A stretch of 64,000 bases of DNA, from positions 24,379,817 to 24,443,816 of the forward strand of contig OZ026835.1 of the NCBI GenBank assembly GCA_964023205.1, read 5' to 3'. Below, in pieces: positions 35,152 through 50,000 of the stretch. The notes beneath the pieces are model-generated. The model worked only from the letters and a program-made list of their open reading frames with translations, made no database searches and was not told where the DNA came from. The translations under genes were made by a program, and so were the position numbers. Source of the DNA: Lutraria lutraria. Lineage: Eukaryota; Mollusca; Bivalvia; Venerida; Mactridae. Position 1 is the first letter of the stretch. Each line of letters starts with the position of its first letter.

Positions 35152-35976
35152 CATTATTTTCCTCCTATTACACCTATACTATGTACAATGTATGTAGTAG
35201 GTCTTTGCTCCACATGAAGTTTGAAGGATCAGGGTCAAATAGAACTTGCATTGAATTGAGCAGACAACTGTTATAAATGGAACAGGAATTCGAATTGTAT
35301 GCAAACATAGTGTATTTTTCCATCTGATTCTGAATGAATGATTTGTTATTGAATTGGGTTGAAATATGCGAGATGAATGCAATCATACAATGTAAGTTGG
35401 TGATAACGCACAAATAAACAATATTATTCATCATACATACATTTTGTATAAAACTTTTCGCTGAACTACCTCAAAAGAGTAATTTGAGCAAATTTAGCGA
35501 TTGCTAAATGTAAAATAATAAACAAACAAGTAATGACAGTGTTGAACCCCGTTGGAGCCCATTTCAGATTTTCACGCCAATTCGATAGAATTTTAGACTT
35601 TATGCAATGCTAAAATCGATACAAACAGCATTTCAAGTCAACTAGAGTTAAATTCTTTTAATTATAACCATGACCCAGTTAACAATGAAGCTATGACGAT
35701 AAACAACGGTAATTACTTACTGAATTTGCTGTTTGACGTTTGCGATTGTGCGAATGTATCCGGTTAGACAAGCGAATCTGTCAAACTTCGGGAACATCCG
35801 TAAATATTTCCGTAGACTTCCGTTTCGTCTATTTACGAATGAAAATATAAGAATCGTCTATTTTTGGACGATTGAATCGAAGTACACGGAGCCCATCCAC
35901 AGTTTAAATTTGCAATAAAGGTCGTTTAGTATGATACTAAAAACGATGCAAATAATCATTTTGACATTAAATGACA
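35152..35976. other. Right subterminal region of the TTAA element, no gene recognised
   Basis: AT-rich sequence up to the right TIR. Overlapping minus-strand ORFs of 67 and 86 codons (35174-35434) and a 61-codon plus-strand ORF (35733-35918) show no domain. 'cgtaaatatttccgtagacttccg' near 35800 makes small inverted words, possibly transposase-related. Confidence 0.4.
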
Positions 35977-37899
35977 GTCAGATATAGCTTTATACACTTT
36001 AAGTTCGCAAATATATGAAACACAATTTCAATGCGGTGCCTGGTCTCCCTCATTCAATTTGGAATTGTTCTGCGATTAATCGGTTCCACTATTCTCAGAC
36101 TGATAATTAAAAGCAATTCGGTAATGCACCAACATACCATTATACTTACTCACCTAATTAAATGTATACTGATTCACCATGTTTCCGACTTACATACATA
36201 TGTAACCGTCTATATAATTGATATTAAAACAAATTGTTACTTTAACACACGCGCTGCTTATGGAATTCACAGTAAGATACCTACGTACCATATGCACATT
36301 GCCGCCAACGAAAACAACCCAACACGCAATGATAACACGATACATCAGCCATGATTGGTACATAGCGCAACATATCAAACTAAAGCCATACGGCCGGTTT
36401 CGTTACAGTAACCCCACGTGAAATGCGATTAACAATCGCTATTATTGCAGAAATGAATATTAATTAATGCAAAACGTACACAATGCGCTGTTTCTATTTC
36501 ATTTAAATTGCAAGAAACAAACGCCAAGCGATTGCGGAACTGTTTTAAGCCTGCATAACACTAACGAAGGAAAAAAGAAATAAAAAAATACCGTGGCCGG
36601 CCTCGAACCCGCCACAAAAAGTATGTCTGTCTCGAAAGCTTTCAATGTCCGACGCTTTACCGACTGCGCCATAGCGGCACACTGTCTGACGAGAATCGGA
36701 ACATATATATCAAGATTTTTGTGCACGTGTACGGTTGAGTGGTTTCATATTACTGTAAACTTGGCAAGTTTTACGATATCAGAAATTACTGTAAGAGACA
36801 AATATAATATATGACAAAAACATCCATTTCCCTTCGTGTCCTTGATGCTCGGTGGGTGCGTTTCCTATACGTAATTGGGTTACTTCCCTTTGTCGATGAT
36901 GCACGTTTATGCGTGTTCGTTACCTTCAGGGTGTGCTAAAAATCAGCGCATATTACCAAATATAAATCGACTCGACTGAATGCAATCTGAGAATGTAAAA
37001 ACGAAGGAAAGACATTTCAATCAAGTCGTCTTCTTACACATACCCATGCTTATATAGTTCCTACCTAGCATGGGGCGTAGTGGGTGTTTGACACAAGACG
37101 GCCCCCAAATCAGTGGGACAGTTCTATCCGCATATGCTTACTTACATTCTTAATTTGTTAAGTTCGCAAATATATGAAACACAATTTCAATGCGGTGCCT
37201 GGTCTCCCTCATTCAATTTGGAATTGTTCTGCGATTAATCGGTTCCACTATTCTCAGACTGATAGTTTTTAAATAAATGCAATTCGGTATTGCAAGTACA
37301 TCAATGTACATGCACCAACATACCATTATACTTACTCACATAATTATATGTATACTGATTCACCATGTGTCCGACTTACATACATATGTAATCGTCTATA
37401 TAATTGATATTAAAACAAATTGTTACTTTAACACACGCGCTGCTTATGGAATTCACAGTAAGATACCTACGTACCATATGCACATTGCCGCCAACGACAA
37501 CAACCCAACACGCAATGATAACCCGATACAGCAGCCTTGATTGGTACATAGCGGAACATATCAAACTAAAGTCATACGGCTGGTTTCGTTACAGTAACCC
37601 CACGTGATATGCGATTAACAATCTCTATTATTGCAGAAATGAATATTAATTAATGCAAAACGTACACAATGCGATGTTTCTATTTCATATAAATTGCAAG
37701 AAACAAACGCCAAGCGATTGCGGAACTGTTTTTAGCCTGCATAACACTAACGAATGAAAAAAGAAATAAAAAAAAGATCCGTGGGCGGCCTCGAACCCGC
37801 CACAAAAATTCCGTCTGTCTCGAAAGCTTTCAATGTCCGACGCTTTACCGACTGCGCCATAGCGGCACACTGTCTGACGAGAATCGGAACATATATATC

Positions 37900-37916
37900 A
37901 AGATTTTTAGACAAAC
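37900..37916. other. Internal deletion junction in satellite unit 19
   Basis: 'atcaagatttttagacaaac' joins the end of the tRNA-like 5' flank directly to 'agacaaacataatatatg'. About 76 bp normally between them (from 'gtgcacgtgttcggttgag' to 'ctgtaag') are missing, so this unit is 1113 bp. Confidence 0.85.
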
Positions 37917-40900
37917 ATAATATATGACAAACACATCCATTTCCCTTGGTGTCCTTGATGCTCGGTGGGTGCCATTCCTATACGTAATTGGGTTACTTCC
38001 CTTTGTCGATGATGCACTTTTATGCGTGTTCGTTACCTTCAGGGTGTGATAAAAATGAGCGCATATTAACAAATATAAATCGACTCGACTGAATGCAATC
38101 TAAGAATGTGAAAACGAAGGAATGACATTTCAATAAAGTCGTCTTCTTACACATACACATGCTTATATAGTTCCTACCTAGCATGGGGCGTAGTGGGTTT
38201 TTGACACAAGACGGCCCCCAAATCAGTGGGACAGTTCTCTCCGCATATGCTTACTTACATTCTTAATTTGTTAAGTTCGCAAATATATGAAACACAATTT
38301 CAATGCGATGCCTGGTCTCCCTCATTCAATTTGGAATTGTTCTGCGATTAATCGGTTCCACTATTCTCAGACTGATAGTTTTTAAATAAATGCAATTCGG
38401 TAATGCAAGTACATCAATGTACATGCACCAACATACCATTATACTTACTCACCTAATTATATGTATACTGATTCACCATGTGTCCGACTTACATACATAT
38501 ATAACCGTCTATATAATTGATATTAAAACAAATTGTTACTTTAACACACGCGCTGCTTATGGAATTCACAGTAAGATACATACGTACCATATGCACATTG
38601 CCGCCAACGACAACAACCCAACATGCAATGATAATACGATACAGCAGCCTTGATTGGTACATAGCGCAACATATCAAACTAAAGCCATACGGTTGGTTTC
38701 GTTACAGTAACCCCACGTGAAATGCGATTAACAATCGCTATTATTGCAGAAATGAATATTAATTAATGCAAAACGTACACAATGCGCTGTTTCTATTTCA
38801 TTTAAATTGCAAGAAACAAACGCCAAGCGATTGCGGAACTGTTTTAAGCCTGCATAACACTAACGAATGAAAAAAGAAATAAGAAAAAAAGATCCGTTGC
38901 CGGCCTCGAACCCGCCACAAAAATTATGTCTGTCTCGAAAGCTTTCAATGTCCGACGCTTTACCGACTGCGCCAGAGCGGCACACTGTCTGACGAGAATC
39001 GGAATATATATATCAAAATATTTGTGCACATGTTCGGTTGAGTGGTTTCATATTACTGTAAACTTGGCAAGTTTTACGATATCAGAAATTACTGTAATAG
39101 ACAAACATAGATATATGACAAACACATCCATTTCCATTGGTGTCCTTGATGCTCGGTGGGTGCGTTTCATATACGTAATTGGGTTACTTTCCTTTGTCGA
39201 TGATGCACATTTATGCGTGTTCGTTACCTTCAGGGTGTGATAAAAATGAGCGCATATTACCAAATATAAATCGACTCGACTGAATGCAATCTGAGAATGT
39301 GAAAACGAAGGAATGACATTTCAATAAAGTCGTCTTCTTACACATACCCATGCTCATATAGTTCCTACCTAGCATGGGGCGTAGTGGGTGTTTGACACAA
39401 GACGGCCCCCAAATCAGTGGGACAGTTCTATCCGCATATGCTTACTTAGATTCTTAATTTGTTAAGTTCGCAAATATATGAAACACAATGTCAATGCGGT
39501 GCCTGGTCTCCCTCATTCAATTTGGAATTGTTCTGCGATTAATCTGTTCCACTATTCTCAGACTGATAGTTTTTAAATAAATGCAATTCGGTAATGCAAG
39601 TACATCAATGTACATGCACCAACATACCATTATACTTATTCACCTAATTATATGTATACTGATTCACCATGTTTCCGACGTACATACATATGTAACCGTA
39701 CATGTTCAGTCTCTATATAATTGATATTAAAACAAATTGTTACTTTAAGACACGCGCTGCTTATGGAATTCACAGTAAGATACCTACGTACCATATGCAC
39801 ATTGCCGCCAACGACAACAACCCAACACGCAATGATAACACGATACAGCAGCCTTGATTGGTACATAGCGCAACATATCAAACTAAAGCCATACGGTTGG
39901 TTTCGTTACAGTAACCCCACGTGAAATGCGATTAACAATCACTATTATTGCAGAAATGAATATTAATTAATGCAAAACGTACACAATGCGATGTTTCTAT
40001 TTCATTTAAATTGCAAGAAACAAACGCCAAGCGATTGCGGAACTGTGTTAAGCCTGCATAACACTAACGAATGAAAAAAGAAATAAGAAAAAAAGATCCG
40101 TGGCCGGCCTCGAACCCGCCACAAAAATTATGTCTGTCTCGAAAGCTTTCAATGTCCGACGCTTTACCGACTGCGCCAGAGCGGCACACTGTCTGACGAG
40201 AATCGGAACAAATATATCAAAATATTTGTGCACATGTTCGGTTGAGTGGTTTCATATTACTGTAAACTTGGCAAGTTTTACGATATCAGAAATTACTGTA
40301 AGAGACAAACATAGATATATGACAAACACATCCATTTCCATTGGTGTCCTTGATGCTCGGTGGGTGCGTTTCATATGCGTAATTGGGTTACTTTCCTTTG
40401 TCGATGATGCACATTTATGCGTGTTCGTTACCTTCAGGGTGTGATAAAAATGAGCGCATATTACCAAATATAAATCGACTCGACTGAATGCAATCTGAGA
40501 ATGTGAAAACGAAGGAATGACATTTCAATAAAGTCGTCTTCTTACACATACCCATGCTTATATAGTTCCTACCTAGCACGGGGCGTAGTGGGTGTTTGAC
40601 ACAAGACGGCCCCCAAATCAGTGGGACAGTTCTATCCGCATATGCTTACTTACATTCTTAATTTGTTAAGTTCGCAAATATATGAAACACAATTTCAATG
40701 CGATGCCTGGTCTCCCTCATTCAATTTGGAATTGTTCTGCGATTAATCGGTTCCACTATTCTCAGACTGATAGTTTTTAAATAAATGCAATTCGGTAATG
40801 CAAGTACATCAATGTACATGCACCAACATATCATTATACTTACTCACCTAATTATATGTATACTGATTCACCATGTGTCCGACTTACATACATATGTAAC

Positions 40901-43900
40901 CGTCTATATAATTGATATTAAAACAAATTGTTACTTTAACACACGCGCTGCTTATGGAATTCAAAGTAAGATACATACGTACCATATGCACATTGCCGCC
41001 AACGACAACAACCCAACATGCAATGATAACACGATACAGCAGCCTTGATTGGTACATAGCGCAACATATCAAACTAAAGCCATACGGTTGGTTTCGTTAC
41101 AGTAACCCCACGTGAAATGCGATTAACAATCGCTATTATTGCAGAAATGAATATTAATTAATGCAAAACGTACACAATGCGCTGTTTCTATTTCATTTAA
41201 ATTGCAAGAAACAAACGCCAAGCGATTGCGGAACTGTTTTAAGCCTGCATAACACTAACGAATGAAAAAAGAAATAAGAAAAAAAGATCCGTGGCCGGCC
41301 TCGAACCCGCCACAAAAATTATGTCTGTCTCGAAAGCTTTCAATGTCCGACGCTTTACCGACTGCGCCAGAGCGGCACACTGTCTGACGAGAATCGGAAC
41401 AAATATATCAAAATATTTGTGCACATGTTCGGTTGAGTGGTTTCATATTACTGTAAACTTGGCAAGTTTTACGATATCAGAAATTACTGTAATAGACAAA
41501 CATAGATATATGACAAACACATCCATTTCCATTGGTGTCCTTGATGCTCGGTGGGTGCGTTTCATATACGTAATTGGGTGACTTTCCTTTGTCGATGATG
41601 CACATTTATGCGTGTTCGTTACCTTCAGGGTGTGATAAAAATGAGCGCATATTACCAAATATAAATCGACTCGACTGAATGCAATCTGAGAATGTGAAAA
41701 CGAAGGAATGACATTTCAATAAAGTCGTCTTCTTACACATACCCATGCTTATATAGTTCCTACCTAGCACGGGGCGTAGTGGGTGTTTGACACAAGACGG
41801 CCCCCAAATCAGTGGGACAGTTCTATCCGCATATGCTTACTTAGATTCTTAATTTGTTAAGTTCGCAAATATATGAAACACAATTTCAATGCGGTGCCTA
41901 GTCTCCCTCATTCAATTTGGAATTGTTCTGCGATTAATCTGTTCCACTATTCTCAGACTGATAGTTTTTAAATAAATGCAATTCGGTAATGCAAGTACAT
42001 CAATGCACATGCACCAACATACCATTATACTTATTCACCTAATTATATGTATACTGATTCACCATGTTTCCGACGTACATACATATGTAACCGTACATGT
42101 TCAGTCTCTATATAATTGATATTAAAACAAATTGTTACTTTAACACACGCGCTGCTTATGGAATTCACAGTAAGATACCTACGTACCATATGCACATTGC
42201 CGCCAACGACAACAACCCACTACCAAATGATAACACGATACAGCAGCCTTGATTGGTACATAGCGCAACATATAAAACTAAAGCCATACGGCTGGTTTCG
42301 TTACAGTAACCCCACGTGAAATTCGATTAATAATCGCTATTATTGCAGAAATGAATATTAATTAATGCAAAACGTACACAATGCGCTGTTTCTTTTTCAT
42401 TTAAATTGCAAGAAACAAACGCCAAGCGATTGCGGAACTGTTTTAAGCCTGCATAACACTAACGAATGAAAAAAGAAAAAAAAGATCCGTGGCCGGCCTC
42501 GAACCCGCCACAAAAAGTCTATCTATCTCGAAAGCTTTCAATGTCCGACGCTTTACCGACTGCGCCATAGCGGCAACTGTCTAACGAGAATCGGAACATA
42601 TATATCAAGATTTGTGTGCACGTGTTCGGTTGAGTGGTTTCATATTACTGTAAACTTGGCAAGTTTTACGATATCAGAAATTACTGTAAGAGACAACATA
42701 ATATATGACAAAAACATCCATTTTCCTTGGGTCCTTGATGCTCGGAGGGTGCGTTTCCTATACGTAATTGGATTACTTCCCTTTGTCGATGATGCACGTT
42801 TATGCGTGTTCGTTACCTTCAGGGTGTGATAAAAATGAGCGCATATTACCAAATATAAATCGACTCGACTGAATGCAATCTAAGAATGTGAAAACGAAGG
42901 AATGACATTTCAATAAAGTCGTCTTCTTACACATACCCATGCTTATATAGTTCCTACCTAGCATGGGGCGTAGTGGGTGTTTGACACAAGACGGCTCCCA
43001 AATCAGTGGGACAGTTCTCTCCGCATATGCTTACTTACATTCTTAATTTGTTAAGTTCGCAAATATATGAAACACAATTTCAACGCGGTGCCTGGTCTCC
43101 CTCATTCAATTTGGAATTGTTCTGCGAATAATCGGTTGCACTATCCTCAGACTGATAGTTTTTAAATAAATGCAATTCAGTAATGCAAGTACATCAATGT
43201 ACATGCACCAACATACCATTATACCTACTCACCTAATTATATGTATACTGATTCACCATGTTTCCGACTTACATACATATGTAACCGTCTATATAATTGA
43301 TATTAAAACAAATTGTTACTTTAACACACGCGCTGCTTATGGAATTCACAGTAAGATACCTACGTACCATATGCACATTGCCGCCAACGACAACAACCCA
43401 ACACGCAATGATAACACGATACAGCAGCCTTGATTGGTACATAGCGCAACATATCAAACTAAAGCCATACGGCTGGTTTTGTTACAGTAACCCCACGTGA
43501 AATGCGATTAACAATCGCTATTATTGCAGAAATGAATATTAATTAATGCAAAACGTACACAATGCGCTGTTTCTATTTCATTTAAATTGCAAGAAACAAA
43601 CGCCAAGCGATTGCGGAACTGTTTGAAGCCTGCATAACACTAACGAATGAAAAAAGAAAAAAAAGGTCTCTGTGGCCGGCCTCGAACCCGCCACAAAAAG
43701 TCTGTCTGTCTCGAAAGCTTTCAATGTCCGAGACTTTACCGACTGCGCCATTGCGGCACACTGTCTGACGAGAATTGGAACATATATATCAAGATTTTTG
43801 TGCACGAGTACGGTTGAGTGGTTTCTTATTACTGTAAACCTGGCAAGTTTTACGATATCAGAAATTACTGTAAGAGACAAACATAACATATGACAAAAAC

Positions 43901-44060
43901 ATCCATTTCCCTTGGTGTCCTTGATGCTCGGTGGGTGCGTTTCCTATACGTAATTGGGTTACTTCCCTTTGTCGATGATGCACGTTTAAGTGTTCGTTAC
44001 CTTCAGGGTGTGATAAAAATGAGCGCATATTACCAAATATAAATCGACTCGACTGAATGC

Positions 44061-47000
44061 AATCTAAGAATGTGAAAACGAAGGAATGACATTTCAATAA
44101 AGTCGTCTTCTTACACATACCCATGCTTATATAATTCCTACCTAGCTAGGGGCGTAGTGGGTGTTTGACACAAGACGGCCCCCAAATCAGTGGGACAGTT
44201 CTCTCCGCATATGCTTATTTACTTTCTTAATTTGTTAAGTTCGCAAATATATGAAACACAATTTCAATGCGGTGCCTGGTCTCCCAAATTCAATTTGGAA
44301 TTGTTCTGCGATTAATCGGTTCCACTATTCTCAGACTGATAGTTTTTAAATAAATGCAATTCGGTACTGCAAGTACATCAATGTACATGCACCAACATAC
44401 CATTATACTTACTCACCTAATTATATGTATACTGATTCACCATGTGTCCGACTTACATACATATGTAACCGTCTATATAATTGATATTATAACAAATTCT
44501 TACTTCAACACACGCGCTGCTTATGGAATTCACAGTAAGATACCTACGTACCATATTCACATTGCCGCCAACGACAACAACCCAACACGCAATGATAACA
44601 TGATACAGCTGCCTTGATTGGTACATAGCGCAACATATGAAACTAAAGCCATACGGCTGGTTTCGTTACAGTAACCCCACGTGAAATGCGATTAACAATC
44701 GCTATTATTGCAGAAATGAATATTAATTAATGCAAAACGTACACAATGCGCTGTTTCTATTTCATTTAAATTGCAAGAAATAAACGCCAAGCGATTGCGG
44801 AACTGTTTGAAGCTTGCATATCACTAACGAATGAAAAAAGAAAAAAAAATCCGTGGCCGGCCTCGAACCCGCCACAAAAAGTCTGTCTGTCTCGAAAGCT
44901 TTCAATGTCCGACGCTTTACCGACTGCGTCATAGCGGCACACTGTCTGACGAGAATCGGAACATATTTATCAAGATTTTTGTGCACGTGTTCGGTTGAGT
45001 GGTTTCATATTACTGTAAACTTGGCAAGTTTTACGATATCAGAAATTACTGTAAGAGACAAACATAATACAATGTATATGACAAAAACATCCATTTCCCT
45101 TGGTGTCCTTGATGCTGGGTGGGTGCGTTTCCTATACGTAATTGGATTACTTCCCTTTGTCGATGATGCACGTTTATGCGTGTTCGTTACCTTCAGGGTG
45201 TGATAAAAATGAGCGCATATTACCAAATATAAATCGACTCGACTGAATGCAATCTAAGAATGTGAAAACGAAGGAATGGCATTTCAATAAAGTCGTCTTC
45301 TTACACATACCCATGCTTATATAGTTCCTACCTAGCATGGGGCGTAGTGGGTGTTTGACACAAGACGGCCCCCAAATCAGTGGGACAGTTCTCTCCGCAT
45401 ATGCTTACTTACATTCTTAATTTGTTAAGTTCGCAAATATATGAAACACAATTTCAACGCGGTGCCTGGTCTCCCTCATTCAATTTGGAATTGTTCTGCG
45501 ATTAATCGGTTCCACTATTCTCAGACTGATAGTTTTTAAATAAATGCAATTCGGTAATGCAAGTACATCAATGTACATGCACCAACATACCATTATACTT
45601 ACTCATCTAATTATATGTATATTGATTCACCATGTGTCCGACTTACATACATATGTAACCGTCTATATAATTGATATTAAAACAAATTCTTACTTCAACA
45701 CACGCGCTGCTTATGGAATTCACAATAAGATACCTTCGTACCATATGCACATTGCCGCCAACGACAACAACCAAACACGCAATGATAACACGATACAGCA
45801 GCCTTGATTGGTACATAGCGCAACATATCAAACTAAAGCCATACGGCTGGTTTCGTTACAGTAACCCCACGTGAAATGCGATTAACAATCGCTATTATTG
45901 CAGAAATGAATATTAATTAATGCAAAACGTACACAATGGGCTGTTAATATTTCATTTAAATTGCAAGAAACAAACGCCAAGCGATTACGGAACTGTTTGA
46001 AGCCTGCATAACACTAACGAATGAAAAAAGAAAAAAAAAGATCCGTGGCCGGCCTCGAACCCGCCACAAAATGTCTGTCTGTCTCGAAAGCTTTCAATGT
46101 CCGACGCTTTACCGACTGCGCCATAGCGGCACACTGTCTGACGAGAATCGGAACATATATATCAAGATGTTTGTGTACGTGTTCGGTTGAGTGGTTTCAT
46201 ATTACTGTAAACTTGGCAAGTTTTACGATATCAGAAATTACTGTAAGAGTCAAACATAATATATGACAAAAACATCCATTTCCCTTGGTGTCCTTGATGC
46301 TCGGTGGGTGCGTTTCCTATACGTAATTGGGTTACTTCCCTTTGTCGATGATGCACGTTTATGCGTGTTCGTTACCTTCAGGGTGTGATAAAAATGAGCA
46401 CATATTACCAAATATAAATCGACTCGACTGAATGCAATCTAAGAATGTGAAAACGAAGGAATGACATTTCAATAAAGTCGTCTTCTAACACATACCCATG
46501 CTTATATAGTTCCTACCTAGCATGGGGCGTAGTGGGTGTTTGACACAAGACGGCCCCCAAATCAGTGGGACAGTTCTCTCCGCATATGCTTACTTACATT
46601 CTTAATTTGTTAAGTTCGCAAATATATGAAACACAATTTCAATGCGGTTCCTGGTCTCCCTCATTCAATTTGGAATTGTTCTGCGATTAATCGGTTGCAT
46701 TATTCTCAGACTGATAGTTTTTAAATAAATGCAATTCGGTAATGCAAGTACATCAATGTACATGCACCAACATACCATTATACTTATTCACCTAATTATA
46801 TGTATATTGATTCTCCATGTGTCCGACTTACATACATATGTAACCGTCTATATAATTGATATTAAAACAAATTCTTACTTTAACACACGCGCTGCTTATG
46901 GAATTCACAGTAAGATACCTTCGTACCATATGCACATTGCCGCCAACGACAACAACCAAACACGCAATGATAACACGATACAGCAGCCTTGATTGGTACA

Positions 47001-50000
47001 TAGCGCAACATATCAAACTAAAGCCATACGGCTGGTTTCGTTACAGTAACCCCACGTGAAATGCGATTAACAATCGCTATTATTGCAGAAATGAATATTA
47101 ATTAATGCAAAACGTACACAATGCGCTGTTTCTATTTCATTTAAATTGCAAGAAACAAACGACAAGCGATTGCGGAACTGTTTGAAGCCTGCATAACACT
47201 AACGAATGAAAAAAGAAAAGAAAAAAAGATCCCTGGCCGGCCTCGAACCCGCCACAAAAATTATGTCTGTCTCGAAAGCTTTCAATGTCCGACCGTTTAC
47301 CGACAGCGCCATAGCGGCACAGTGTCTGACGAGAATCGGAACATATATATCAAGATTTTTGTGCACGTGTTCGGTTGAGTGTTATCATATTACTGTAAAC
47401 TTGGCAAGTTTTACGATATCAGAAATTACTGTCAGAGACAAACATTATATATGACAAAAACATCCATTTCCCTTGGTGTCCTTGATGCTCGGTGGGTGCG
47501 TTTCCTATACGTAATTGGGTTACTTCCCTTTGTCGATGATGCACGTTTATGCGTGTTCGTTACCTTCAGGGTGTGATAAAAATGAGCACATATTACCAAA
47601 TATAAACCGACTCGACTGAATGCAATCTAAGAATGTGAAAACGAAGGAATGACATTTCAATAAAGTCGTCTTCTTACACATACCCATGCTTTTATAGTTC
47701 CTACCTAGCATGGGGCGTAGTGGGTGTTTGACATAAGACGGCCCCCAAATCAGTGGGACAGTTCTCTCCGCATATGCTTACTTACATTCTTAATATGTTA
47801 AGTTCGTAAATATATGAAACACAATTTCAATATGGTTCCTTGTCTCCCTCATTCAATTTGGAATTGTTCTGCGATTAATCGGTTCCACTATTCTCAGACT
47901 GATAGTTTTTAAATAAATGCAATTCGGTAATGCAAGTACATCAATGTACATGCACCAACATACCATTATACTTACTCACCTAATTATATGTATACTGATT
48001 CACCATGTGTCCGAGTTACATACATATGTAACCGTCTATATACTTGATATTAAAACAAATTGTTACTTTAACACACGCGCTGCTTATGGAATTCACAGTA
48101 AGATACCTACGTACCATATGCACATTGCCGCCAACGACAACAACCCAACAAGCAATGATAACACGATACAGCAGCCTTGATTGGTACATAGTGCAACATA
48201 TCAAACTAAAGCCATACGGCTGGTTTCGTTACAGTAACCCCACGTGAAATGCGATTAACAATCGCTATTATTGCAGAAATGAATATTAATTAATGCAAAA
48301 CGTACACAATGCGCTGTTTCTATTTCATTTAAATTGCAAGAAACAAACGCCAAGCGATTGCGGAACTGTTTGAAGCCTGCATAACACTATCGAATGAAAA
48401 AATAAAGAAAAAAAAAGATCCGTGGCCGGCCTCGAACCCGCCACAAAAAGTCTGTCTGTCTCGAAAGCTTTCAATGACCGACGCTTTACCGACTGCGCCA
48501 TAGCGGCACACTGTCTGACGAGAATCGGAACATATATGTCAAGATTTTTGTGCACGTGTTCGGTTGAGTGGTTTCATATTACTGTAAACTTGGCAAGTTT
48601 TACGATATCAGAAATTACTGTAAGAGACAGACATAATATATGACAAAAACATCCATTTCCCTTGGTGTCCTTGATGCTCGGTGGGTGCGTTTCCTATACG
48701 TAATTGGGTTACTTCCCTTTGTCGATGATGCACGTTTATGCGTGTTCGTTACCTTCAGGGTGTGATAAAAAAGAGCACATATTACCAAATATAAATCGAC
48801 TCGACTGAATGCAATCTAAGAATGTGAAAACGAAGGAATGGCATTTCAATAAAGTCGTCTTCTTACACATACACATGCTTAAATAGTTCCTATCTAGCAT
48901 TGGGCGTAGTGGGTGTTTGACACAAGACGGCCCCCAAATCAGTGGGACAGTTCTCTCCGCATGTGCTTACTTTCATTCTTAATTTGTTAAGTTCGCAAAT
49001 ATATGAAACACAATTTCAATGCGGTTCCTGGTCTCCCTCATTCAATGAGGAATTGTTCTGCATTAATCGGTTGCACTATTCTCTGACTGATAGTTTTTAA
49101 ATAAATGCAATTCGGTAATGCAAGTACACCAATGTACATGCACCAACATACCATTATACTTACTCACCTAATTATATGTATACTGATTCACCATGTGTCC
49201 GACTTACATACATATGTAACCGTCTATATAATTGATATTAAAACAAATTGTTACTTTAACACACGCGCTGCTTATGGAATTCACAGTAAGATACCTACGT
49301 ACCATATGCACATTGCCGCCAACGACAACAACCCAACACGCAATGATAACACGATACAGCAGCCTTGATTGGTACATAGCGCAACATATCAAACTAAAGC
49401 CATACGGCTGGTTTCGTTACAGGAACCCCACGTGAAATGCGATTAACAATCGCTATTATTGTAGAAATGAATATTAATTAATGCAAAACGTACACAATGC
49501 GCTGTTTCTATTTCATTTAAATTGCAAGAAACAAACGCCAAGCGATTGCGGAACTGTTTGAAGCCTGCATAACACTAACGAATGAAAAAAGAAAAGAAAA
49601 AAAGATCCCTGGCCGGCCTCGAACCCGCAACAAAAATTATGTCTGTCTCGAAAGCTTTCAATGTCCGACGCTTTACCGACTGCGCCATAGCGGCACACTG
49701 TCTGACGAGTATCGGAACATATATATCAAGATGTTTGTGCACGTCTTCGGTTGAGTGGTTTCATATTACTGTAAAGCTTGGCAAGTTTTATGATATCAGA
49801 AATTACTGTAAGAGACAAACATAATATATGACAAAAACATCCATTTCCCTTGGTGTCCTTGATGCTCGGTGGGTGCGTTTCCTATACGTAATTGGGTTAC
49901 TTCCCGTTGTCGATGATGCACGTTTATGCGTGTTCGTTACCTTCAGGGTGTGATAAAAATGAGCGCATATTACCAAATATAAATCGACTCGACTGAATGC

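Larger units (their letters stand above)
24572..35998. mobile_element. 11.4-kb TTAA-flanked DNA transposon, Kolobok-like, with nested insertions
   Basis: Perfect 22-bp TIRs: AGTGTATAAAGCTATATCTG plus AC at 24572-24593, and the inverse at 35977-35998. The TTAA duplication is at 24568-24571 and 35999-36002. Excising the element plus one TTAA restores the satellite phrase 'tttgttaagttcgcaaat'. TTAA targets are used by piggyBac and Kolobok. The decayed internal gene favours Kolobok. Much of the 11.4 kb is later nested insertions (hAT MITE, SINE, bivalve repeats) and a local duplication. The internal gene is broken, so this copy cannot be autonomous. Confidence 0.8.
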
